This document shows positions 34,122-41,049 of a stretch of 64,000 nt of DNA, piece by piece. The notes beneath the pieces were generated by a model. It was not told the DNA's origin, made no database searches, and saw only the letters and a program-made list of their open reading frames with translations. Positions within the stretch are counted from its first letter, which is position 1. Every line of letters begins with the position of its first letter. The stretch spans positions 310,001 through 374,000 of the forward strand of contig NZ_CP093338.1 of the NCBI RefSeq assembly GCF_022637395.1, in the 5' to 3' direction. This DNA is from Shinella sp. H4-D48 (GTDB lineage Bacteria > Pseudomonadota > Alphaproteobacteria > Rhizobiales > Rhizobiaceae). The position numbers were made by a program, and so were the translations under genes.

Positions 34122-34999
34122 CGACGATATTCCGTAAGCAGGAGATGGGACTTGATGAAGGCGCTGGATGCAGCAAGACGATCGCTCTCGTCCTCGTGCG
34201 GCGCACGCCACTGGGCGAAAGGCACACCGAAACGGTCATCGGAACGGCGGAAGGGTTCGAGTGAGATCGGCCCCTTGTAGCCGACGGCATGTAGCGCGCG
34301 GCACACCTCGACCCAGTCGGTCTGCCCGGTACCGGGGAAGCCTCTATGGTTCTCGTTGGCCTGGAAATGCACCAGGCGATCGCCGCCGAGACGGATGGCT
34401 TCGCCCAGCGAGCTTTCCTCCATATGCATATGGAAAGTGTCGAGCATGAGCTTTACGGCCGGATGGTCAACGGCGTCGAGCAATTCCATCGCCTGCTGCG
34501 TTGTGCAGAGCACGTCGCTTTCGAAACGGTTCAGCGGCTCGACCGCGAGAAGAACGCCTGCGCTGACAGCATAGTCTCCCGCCTCTTTCAAGCCTCTGAC
34601 GCATCGGTCCTTTCGCGCGAGGCGTTCGGCCTCATCAACCGGCTGCGGGGGGCGGCCTGCAAAAACGAGCGGGTTACCGGTCAAGGGCCCGCCGACAATC
34701 GTCGCGCCAAGGCCGGCGGCGCAATCGACGGTGTATTTCAGATAGTCGATCCCGGATCGATGCGCTTCGGCTTCGGCGGAGGACAGGTTGCGCTGCAGAT
34801 TGACACGGGCGGCGAGAACGACGCCAAGGCCTGCATCGTCCAGCGCTCTCCGGGTCTCAGCGATATCGAGCTCGCCGACTTCGGGCACGAGAAGCTCGAC
34901 GAAGTCATAGCCATGGTCGCGCATCTTCGCAAAGAGCGAGAAGTGTTCAGCGGTGAACGGTCTGGCATATTGCATGGAAATCAACCCGACGGGGTTCAT
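34118..34999 (-). CDS. sugar phosphate isomerase/epimerase family protein (xylose-isomerase-like TIM barrel)
   Basis: A 293-residue TIM-barrel protein of the COG1082 type. Metal and catalytic acid positions are visible: Glu in LAVEPLNRFE, Asp and His in MLDTFHMHMEE, His in LVHFQANENHRGFPG, and Glu in ISLEPFRR. This is the pattern of D-tagatose/D-psicose 3-epimerases and relatives. Related proteins can also be decarboxylases in apiose pathways (OiaC-like), so the reaction is open. A degenerate copy of the GntR palindrome lies 16-30 bp upstream of the ATG, suggesting that this gene starts its own operon and may be co-regulated with the apiose cluster. Confidence 0.85.
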   Translation of the reverse strand: MNPVGLISMQYARPFTAEHFSLFAKMRDHGYDFVELLVPEVGELDIAETRRALDDAGLGVVLAARVNLQRNLSSAEAEAHRSGIDYLKYTVDCAAGLGATIVGGPLTGNPLVFAGRPPQPVDEAERLARKDRCVRGLKEAGDYAVSAGVLLAVEPLNRFESDVLCTTQQAMELLDAVDHPAVKLMLDTFHMHMEESSLGEAIRLGGDRLVHFQANENHRGFPGTGQTDWVEVCRALHAVGYKGPISLEPFRRSDDRFGVPFAQWRAPHEDESDRLAASSAFIKSHLLLTEYRR

Positions 35000-35014
35000 C
35001 TGTCTTTCCTTTTC

Positions 35015-35029
35015 ACTCGTATAACATTC
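35015..35029. promoter_or_regulatory. degenerate GntR-type site upstream of the epimerase operon
   Basis: ACTCGTATAACATTC shares the core CGTATAACA with the palindrome upstream of apnO (11 of 15 identical) but has a degenerate right arm. It lies directly upstream of the epimerase start, where repressor binding would block expression. Confidence 0.4.
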
Positions 35030-35057
35030 ATTGTTAGGCTGGTTTCGCGACCGACCG

Positions 35058-35891
35058 TCACCCCTTCACGGCACCCTGGGTCAGGCCGCCGATCAGACGG
35101 CGCTGAACGAGCAGGAACAGGATCGTTGCCGGCATCGCACCGACCACGGCGCCTGCCGCCAGCAAGCCCCATTCGATCTGATATTCCCCGATCAGTGTCT
35201 GGATCGCGACCGTCACCGGCCGCACGTTTCGGCCGCCGAGCGTCAACGCGTAGAGATATTCGTTCCACGCCGTGATGAAGATGTAGATGCCCGTCGATAT
35301 GATCCCCGGCATGGTCAGTGGCAGAACCACCTTGCGGAGGGCCGTTAGCCGGGAGCATCCATCCGTCATCGCCGCCTCATCGAGGCTTTTGGGGATCGCG
35401 GCGATATAGCTCGTCAGCATCCAGACCGCGAAGGGAATGGCCACCGTCGCGTTGGCGAGGATCAGGCCGAAATGCGTGTCGAGAATGCCGATGCTGCGCA
35501 TGAGAACGAAGAGCGGCAGGATCAACAGCACGATCGGGAACATGTTGATCAACAGAAACTGCATCATCAGCAGCTTGCGGCCGGTAAAGCGAAACCGGGA
35601 GAAGGCATAGGCGGCCGTCACCGAAACGAGCAGGCCGACAACGACTGTCCCGCCGGCGATGATGAGGCTGTCGAGCATGTTCTTCAGGAAAGAAGTCTGC
35701 TCGAAGAGCCTGATATAGTTGTCCATGCTCCAGCCCATCGGCGAAAGCGAGACACCGGTAGCCGACAGTATCGCCGTTGGCGTCAGCGATGTCAGGATCA
35801 TCCAGACGAACGGCGCCATGGCGAAGAGAACGATCAAGAAAACCGGCAGGTCGGTGGTGACGATCCGGCGAAGCGTGCTTTGCTGCGTCAT
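35058..35891 (-). CDS. CUT1 sugar ABC transporter permease, MalG-like
   Basis: A 277-residue permease with six hydrophobic segments. The EAA loop is [34 protein letters not shown] near residue 190, and the C-terminal [17 protein letters not shown] is typical for MalG/UgpE-type permeases. The ATG at 35891 overlaps the stop of the MalF-like gene (ATGA). It is the second permease of the importer whose receptor is at 36886 and ATPase at 39868. Confidence 0.93.
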   Translation of the reverse strand: MTQQSTLRRIVTTDLPVFLIVLFAMAPFVWMILTSLTPTAILSATGVSLSPMGWSMDNYIRLFEQTSFLKNMLDSLIIAGGTVVVGLLVSVTAAYAFSRFRFTGRKLLMMQFLLINMFPIVLLILPLFVLMRSIGILDTHFGLILANATVAIPFAVWMLTSYIAAIPKSLDEAAMTDGCSRLTALRKVVLPLTMPGIISTGIYIFITAWNEYLYALTLGGRNVRPVTVAIQTLIGEYQIEWGLLAAGAVVGAMPATILFLLVQRRLIGGLTQGAVKG

Positions 35892-36811
35892 CGTTCTACC
35901 TCACGCATGGTGCGGGCGAGATAAAGGACCACGAACGCACCCAGAAGAATGGTGAAAGTGACGGCTATCGACGTACCGTAGCCGAAGTCGAGATTCTGGC
36001 GGGCCTTGATGAAGGCGTATAGCGGCAGCGTGTGCGTCGCATAGCCCGGCCCACCACCAGTCATCACGAAGATGACGTCCATGGAATTGGCGACCCATAT
36101 CACCCGAAGCAGGCCGGCCGTCGCCAGGACCGGCGCGATGCCCGGCAATGTTATGTGGATGAACTGCCTCCAGGCGGAAGCCCCGTCGATCGATGCGGCC
36201 TCGTACTGGCTTTTTGGAATACCCTGCAGGCCCGCCAGGATCATAACTGCGAAGAAGGGAAAGCCCTGCCAGGTCAGCGTCGCTATGATGGCGTAGATTG
36301 CAACATCGGGATCGGCGAGCCACGGCACGGCGGTCTGAACGATCGACAGATAGACCAGGATATCGTTCAGAACGCCCGTGTTCGGGTCATAGATCCAGCG
36401 CCACATCAGCGCGATGACCACACTGGGTAGCGCCCACGGAATGATGATCAGCGCGCGCGCCAGGCCGCGCCACGGAAACTCTCTGTTCAGAAGCAGGGCG
36501 GCGAAAAGGCCAAGCCCCATTTGCAAGGGAACTGTGAGGCCGATCCACAGCAGCGTGTTCCACAGCGCCGTCCAGAAGACGGGATCATTGAAAAGCTTCA
36601 CATAGTTGCCGAAACCGACAAATTTGCTGGCATTCGGCTTGAACAGGATGAGATCGTAGAAGCTCGTCCAGACCGCCTGCACCATGGGCATGAAGACGAT
36701 GACAAGGGTGACGGCGACGGCAGGTGCAAGCAGAAGATGGGGAAGAAGCCGTTCCGACCGCCACGCGAAGATCGAATGACGCTTTACGGGGGATATATTC
36801 GACAAAGACAT
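35888..36811 (-). CDS. CUT1 sugar ABC transporter permease, MalF-like
   Basis: A 307-residue permease with six hydrophobic segments and a long first periplasmic loop (FKPNASKFVGFGNYVKLFNDPVF). The EAA loop is YEAASIDGASAWRQFIHITLPGIAPVL near residue 205. The ATG at 36811 (MSLSNISPV) is chosen because a GGAGGCAGGAGC stretch lies just upstream; the open frame further upstream runs through the intergenic hairpin. It pairs with the MalG-like protein encoded directly downstream. Confidence 0.92.
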   Translation of the reverse strand: MSLSNISPVKRHSIFAWRSERLLPHLLLAPAVAVTLVIVFMPMVQAVWTSFYDLILFKPNASKFVGFGNYVKLFNDPVFWTALWNTLLWIGLTVPLQMGLGLFAALLLNREFPWRGLARALIIIPWALPSVVIALMWRWIYDPNTGVLNDILVYLSIVQTAVPWLADPDVAIYAIIATLTWQGFPFFAVMILAGLQGIPKSQYEAASIDGASAWRQFIHITLPGIAPVLATAGLLRVIWVANSMDVIFVMTGGGPGYATHTLPLYAFIKARQNLDFGYGTSIAVTFTILLGAFVVLYLARTMREVER

Positions 36812-36847
36812 GACTGCTCCTGCCTCCATTTCAAGGCCGGGGGAAGC

Positions 36848-36869
36848 GCCCCGACACGGATGTCGGGGC
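36848..36869 (-). other. intercistronic hairpin after the CUT1 binding protein gene
   Basis: A perfect 9-bp inverted repeat (GCCCCGACA, loop CGGA, TGTCGGGGC) follows the binding protein stop and precedes the MalF-like gene. No U-run. The position matches the mRNA-stabilising hairpin known after malE. Confidence 0.6.
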
Positions 36870-36885
36870 AATGCGGTAGCGTGTG

Positions 36886-38085
36886 TTATTCGGCAAACAG
36901 CGTCTGGAGCTGTTCCATCATCTGCGCCGCCGTGATCTGGCCGGTCAGCGCCTGCTGCATGTTCGTCTGCCAAGCCGTGTTGACGAATTCAGAGACGGCT
37001 GAAGTCTGAGGCAAAACCTTCGCGAACGGCAGGGACTGGACCGTTGCATCCACAAACCGCCGTTCATGCAGCTTCCAGTCGGCCGAGCCGCTCTTGGTCA
37101 CCGTCATCTGGCCCGTCGCGCTGTTGAATGCGACGTTGTTCTCGCCTTCTGCAAGGAAGGAGATCCACTTCCAGGCTGCGTCCTTCACCTCGGAATTCGA
37201 GAAAATCGCCAGGGACTCGTCACCGTAGGATGTCCACCGGCCATTGCCGCAGGCTGGCACAGGCACAGCAGAAACCTTGTCGCCCAAAGCCGCTACCAGA
37301 TCCTTGGAAGAGCCTATGTGGTGAATGGTCATGGCCGTCTTGCCCGACTTGAAGGCGGCGATGATTTCCTGGAAGCCGTCGTTCGGGGCGGACGGCGGAA
37401 TAACCTTGTCCTTTTGGAACAGATCAATCAGCCACTGATTTGCGGCGATAGCCTCGGGATTGACGAGACCGCCGGGCTTCAGTTCGGCGCCCTGCGACAT
37501 CACGAACGCACCCCACTGGTCCCAGCCACCCTTGCCGCCGCGCAGGCCAAACCCATAGGTCTCAGGCGCCTTCGTCAGTTTGATGGCCGCGTCGCGGAAG
37601 TCTTCGCAGGTCTTCGGCGGCTGCAAACCAGCCGCTTCGAACAGGTCCGTCCGGTAATAGAGGTAGAGAACGACATATTGGATCGGCAGGTAATATTGCG
37701 TGCCGTCCGGCCCTTTGTTCAGTTCGAGCACGTTGTCGAGCAGGTCAGACTTGCCCTGCCAGGCATCGATCCGTTCCGCGAGCGGCTCAAGCGCGCCCAT
37801 CTCCACAAGTCGCGGCTGCGCAAAAAGCTTCACCATCGCCGCGTCAGGCGCGTTACCGCCGACAAGCGATGTATAGAGATTGTCGTAGTAGCTGTTCCAC
37901 GGCACATTTTCTGCTTCGATCGTGATGCCCGGATTGGCGGCCTCGAATTTCTTGACCAGATCGCCCATCGGATTGGCCGGGTTGTCGAAGTGATACCAGA
38001 AGCGGACGGTCTCAGCCTGAGCCTGGGTAAAGGCAGCGGACGCCGCAAGAACGGCGCCTAGTGCGAGTGTTTTCAGAATTTTCAT
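36886..38085 (-). CDS. CUT1 sugar ABC transporter substrate-binding protein (UgpB/MalE class)
   Basis: A 399-residue extracellular solute-binding protein family 1 member. Signal peptide at residues 1-24 (cleavage after TQAQA). The mature part begins TVRFWYHFDNPANPMGDLVKKFEAANPGITI and includes KSGKTAMTIHHIGSS and ESLAIFSNSEVKDAAWKWISFL. This pattern is common for receptors of glycerol-phosphate, disaccharides and other carbohydrates; the ligand is unknown. It lies between the alpha/beta hydrolase gene and the permease genes, so a sugar carrying an ester group is a reasonable guess. Confidence 0.9.
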   Translation of the reverse strand: MKILKTLALGAVLAASAAFTQAQAETVRFWYHFDNPANPMGDLVKKFEAANPGITIEAENVPWNSYYDNLYTSLVGGNAPDAAMVKLFAQPRLVEMGALEPLAERIDAWQGKSDLLDNVLELNKGPDGTQYYLPIQYVVLYLYYRTDLFEAAGLQPPKTCEDFRDAAIKLTKAPETYGFGLRGGKGGWDQWGAFVMSQGAELKPGGLVNPEAIAANQWLIDLFQKDKVIPPSAPNDGFQEIIAAFKSGKTAMTIHHIGSSKDLVAALGDKVSAVPVPACGNGRWTSYGDESLAIFSNSEVKDAAWKWISFLAEGENNVAFNSATGQMTVTKSGSADWKLHERRFVDATVQSLPFAKVLPQTSAVSEFVNTAWQTNMQQALTGQITAAQMMEQLQTLFAE

Positions 38086-38109
38086 GTCTTCCTCCTCCGA
38101 GTTGATAGA

Positions 38110-39093
38110 TCAGATGCGGCCGGTTAGCCGCCTTGCTGCCCGCCCTGCCGCCGCCAGAGCCTCCCGTGCGGCAGACAGTTCGTATGTGTTTTGCAGGAAA
38201 CCGTGCATGACGCCGGGGACGATGCTCAGTTCGTCGTCTCTCCCGAGCGCCTTGAGGCGCTCGCTCAAAATCAAGGTATCGGACAGCAACGGATCGACCG
38301 CCGCCGCCATCAGATGAAGCGGCGGCAAGGCTGCGAGTGCGTCATCGCAGGCAAGCAGAGGGCATGCCAAAGGATGGACCTCGATTGCCTGCTCGCCGGC
38401 ATAGAAAGACCAGTAGCGCTGCATCTTAGCGCGGGTCAGGCCAGGCCCCTCGCTGAAGCGAATATAGGACGGCGTTTCGAACGAGCGCGCATAATTGCCA
38501 TAGAAAAGCAGCGCACCATCCGGAAGCGCACGATCCGCAGCCAGCTCATGCAGCATGGCCGCGAGCGCGAGGTTGGCGCCTGCGGAATCGCCGGATATCA
38601 GCAACGGACCGCGTGAAATGCCAGCGCTTGCCGTGACATCGAACATGCTGCGAAGGGCCGACACCACATCCTTCAAGCCGGCCGGAAACGGATCTTCCGG
38701 GGCAAGCCGGTAGTCGGGCAATACGACCGGCATGCCGCTTTCGATTGCCAAGACGCGGGCGCAACGCTCGTGGGTTTCCGGCGAGCAGAAAGCGAAACCG
38801 CCACCATGAACGAAGAGTATCGCGCCTTCTGCGGCACCCGGCGGCACGAGGACCTTCAAACGACATCGCGTGGCACCGAGCTCGGCATCTTCCTCGACCC
38901 ACACTTCGTAAACACCTTGCATAGACGGCAAATCGACGTTGCAGCGCGCGTTGGCGAAGAGGGCTAGCGCCCGCCCTTCCGTTGGCGGCAATGTTGTCGG
39001 ATCCGGTAAGGGCCCGAGCTCCGCGAGCACCCTTTCAACCAAGGCAACGGTTTCGCGCGACAGTACGCCTGACATGTCAGGGCCGGCGCTCAC
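38110..39093 (-). CDS. alpha/beta hydrolase (hormone-sensitive-lipase-type esterase)
   Basis: A 327-residue serine esterase. The oxyanion-hole motif is VHGGGFAFCSPETHE near residue 95, the nucleophile elbow is ISGDSAGANLALAAML near residue 165, and the C-terminal catalytic His is in GVMHGFLQNTY. No signal peptide, so it is cytoplasmic. The ATG at 39093 overlaps the stop of the GntR gene (ATGA). In an operon with a CUT1 importer it may remove acyl groups from an imported sugar ester or open a lactone. This is inference. Confidence 0.88.
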   Translation of the reverse strand: MSAGPDMSGVLSRETVALVERVLAELGPLPDPTTLPPTEGRALALFANARCNVDLPSMQGVYEVWVEEDAELGATRCRLKVLVPPGAAEGAILFVHGGGFAFCSPETHERCARVLAIESGMPVVLPDYRLAPEDPFPAGLKDVVSALRSMFDVTASAGISRGPLLISGDSAGANLALAAMLHELAADRALPDGALLFYGNYARSFETPSYIRFSEGPGLTRAKMQRYWSFYAGEQAIEVHPLACPLLACDDALAALPPLHLMAAAVDPLLSDTLILSERLKALGRDDELSIVPGVMHGFLQNTYELSAAREALAAAGRAARRLTGRI

Positions 39094-39767
39094 TGCACGG
39101 TCTCCGGGAACACTTCAGGCCCGAGATCAACGATCGTCGCGATATGATGCTGCATGGACGCGGCTGCGCGGCCCGCATCCCCGCTTCCGATAGCCTCGAT
39201 GATGCTGCGATGGCGAAGTGCAGTCGCCTCGAGATCCCGAGACATCGGGCTGCGAGAAATCTTGAACCGATGATTGTGAACCAGGCAACGGTGCAGGATG
39301 GGATCGAGTGCCGGCAGGTTGGCGTCCTCGAAGAGACGACGATGGAAATCGCGGTCGAATGAAGCAAGCTCCAGCTCATCAGCCGCGGCAGCCGCTTTGA
39401 GCATCTTGTCAAGAAGTTCACTTAAGTCTTTGATCAATGTGCGACTTGGCGAGCGCATCACCCGCACCATTCCGTTGCCTTCGATCTGCTGGCGCAGCCG
39501 AAACATCTCGATCGCCTCGTCTTCGGTGCACTCGGAAACTTGCGTCCCGCGGCGCCCTTTGCGAAGGACGAGCCCCTCCTCCTGCAGCTGAAGCAAAGCC
39601 TCACGAACAGTCCCCTGGCTGCACTGAAAATGCGCGGCAAGCTCCAGTTCGGTCAAACCGGTGCCAGGCTCGAGCACGCCCAACATGATGTCGCGCTTCA
39701 AGGCATCGAATGCGGCGCCGGACTTAGGAGATTTGGTATTTTTCTGCCTGGGTGGAAAATACGCCAT
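39090..39767 (-). CDS. GntR-family (FadR type) transcriptional regulator
   Basis: A 225-residue regulator. The winged helix includes ALKRDIMLGVLEPGTGLTELELAAHFQCSQGTVREALLQLQEEGLV. The FCD domain has DRDFHRRLFEDANLPAL and later His residues (ALRHRSIIEAIGSGDAGRAAASMQHHI) for a metal site. The start at 39767 (MAYFPPRQKN) is preferred, because a longer start at 39839 would translate the perfect palindrome at 39804-39833. It is first in the operon with the esterase, receptor and permeases, and divergent from the ATPase gene. Autoregulation through the palindrome is likely. Confidence 0.88.
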   Translation of the reverse strand: MAYFPPRQKNTKSPKSGAAFDALKRDIMLGVLEPGTGLTELELAAHFQCSQGTVREALLQLQEEGLVLRKGRRGTQVSECTEDEAIEMFRLRQQIEGNGMVRVMRSPSRTLIKDLSELLDKMLKAAAAADELELASFDRDFHRRLFEDANLPALDPILHRCLVHNHRFKISRSPMSRDLEATALRHRSIIEAIGSGDAGRAAASMQHHIATIVDLGPEVFPETVQ

Positions 39768-39803
39768 CGTGACCTGCCTGAGCTGTTGCGTATTCGTGAA
39801 CTT

Positions 39804-39833
39804 ATCATTATCGATATTGACATCGATAATGAT
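39804..39833. promoter_or_regulatory. perfect 12-bp inverted repeat, operator of the CUT1 locus
   Basis: ATCATTATCGAT - ATTGAC - ATCGATAATGAT, a perfect palindrome with 12-bp arms and a 6-bp spacer. It lies in the 100-bp gap between the divergent GntR gene (start 39767) and the ATPase gene (start 39868), and is AT-rich in a GC-rich region. It is the natural operator for control of both transcripts. Confidence 0.75.
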
Positions 39834-39867
39834 CGTCAAGCACGAAAGTTGCGCTTAGGAGGAAATC

Positions 39868-40944
39868 GTGGCTGGAATTGCACTGAAGGAAATCCGGAAG
39901 TCGTACGGCAATCTAAAAGTCATTCATGATATCGACATCGACATACAGAGCGGCGAGTTTCTAGTGCTCATCGGGCCGTCCGGATGCGGCAAGTCCACGC
40001 TGCTGCGGATGATTGCAGGCCTGGAAGAAATCACGGGCGGAGAACTCAATATCGATGGCAAGGTGGTCAATCTGCTGCCGCCCGCAGAGCGCAATATCGC
40101 GATGGTCTTCCAAGACTATGCACTTTATCCGCATATGAGCGTGCGCGAGAACATGTCGTTCGGCCTGAAGATGCGCGGCAATAAGGACGCGGACATAAGC
40201 GGCAGGGTCCAGCACGCCGCCGAGATCCTGAAGATCACGGATTACCTCGAGCGGCGGCCGGCCCAGCTGTCGGGCGGGCAGCGCCAGCGCGTCGCCATGG
40301 GCCGCGCAATCGTTCGTGAACCGGCTGCGTTCCTCTTCGATGAGCCTCTCTCTAACCTCGACGCTGCATTGCGGGTGGAAATGCGCCTGGAAATCGCCAA
40401 GCTGCACAATCGCATGAAGGCCACCACCGTCTATGTCACGCATGATCAGGTGGAGGCCATGACGCTCGCCGACCGGATTGTCGTCATGAACGGCGGCGTC
40501 GTCGAGCAGATCGGCAAGCCGCTGGACCTTTACCACAACCCGGCCAGCCTGTTCGTGGCGCGCTTCATCGGCAGCCCGACTATGAACACGCTTCCGGCAA
40601 CCCTATCGGGTGGTGCGCTTCAGATCCTTGGTCGGACGATCAAATTTGAAGGAGCGGCTGGTGTGGCCAACGACGGCAGATCCGTTGTCGTCGGTCTGCG
40701 ACCGGAAGATATCGCGCAATGTTCGCCCGACGAGGCCTGGTTCAGCGGAGAACTGGTTGTTGCCGAATGCCTGGGAAGCCAGACCTACGGCTACATCGAA
40801 ATCGGGCATTCGAAGATGCTGAGTGTCGAATTTCCCCGCAACAGCAAGCTTGAGGTCGGCCAGACCCTGCATTTCCGTGGCAATCCGGAGAGCGTCCATC
40901 TCTTCGATGCGAAGACTGAGAAACGGTTACCGACAAACCACTAG
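39868..40944 (+). CDS. CUT1 sugar ABC transporter ATPase (UgpC/MalK family)
   Basis: A 358-residue ATPase starting at a GTG with an AGGAGG box 5-6 nt upstream. Walker A GPSGCGKSTLLRMIAG near residue 37, Q-loop FQDYALYPHMSVREN, signature LSGGQRQRVAMGRAI, Walker B FLFDEPLSNLDA, His switch YVTHDQVEAMTLADR, and a C-terminal TOBE/OB regulatory domain (GLRPEDIAQCSPDEAW). It is the only ATPase gene for the divergent CUT1 system and would serve its two permeases. It is convergent with the flavin monooxygenase gene. Confidence 0.94.
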   Translation: MAGIALKEIRKSYGNLKVIHDIDIDIQSGEFLVLIGPSGCGKSTLLRMIAGLEEITGGELNIDGKVVNLLPPAERNIAMVFQDYALYPHMSVRENMSFGLKMRGNKDADISGRVQHAAEILKITDYLERRPAQLSGGQRQRVAMGRAIVREPAAFLFDEPLSNLDAALRVEMRLEIAKLHNRMKATTVYVTHDQVEAMTLADRIVVMNGGVVEQIGKPLDLYHNPASLFVARFIGSPTMNTLPATLSGGALQILGRTIKFEGAAGVANDGRSVVVGLRPEDIAQCSPDEAWFSGELVVAECLGSQTYGYIEIGHSKMLSVEFPRNSKLEVGQTLHFRGNPESVHLFDAKTEKRLPTNH

Positions 40945-41014
40945 ACGTGTTGCAGTTCCCGAAATAACTGCTCGGGCTTTCATCACCGGAAGCGTGTCCG
41001 AACAGTCCTGATGG

Positions 41015-41038
41015 CAGGCGGCCTCGGCGGGCCGCCTG
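41015..41038. terminator. GC-rich hairpin between convergent genes, probable bidirectional terminator
   Basis: A perfect 9-bp inverted repeat CAGGCGGCC, loop TCGGCG, GGCCGCCTG lies between the end of the ATPase gene and the end of the convergent monooxygenase gene. There is no long T tract on either side, so termination efficiency is uncertain. Confidence 0.5.
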
Positions 41039-41049
41039 ATCTGGGCGCT

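Noticed and set aside
1667-36869. The GC-rich hairpins as a dispersed repeat family or CRISPR-like units
   Set aside because: Stem sequences differ from each other, they occur singly, and there are no spacers or cas genes.
39768-39839. Longer start for the second GntR regulator
   Set aside because: It would translate a perfect 12-bp palindrome, and MAYFPPRQKN at 39767 is the more natural N-terminus.
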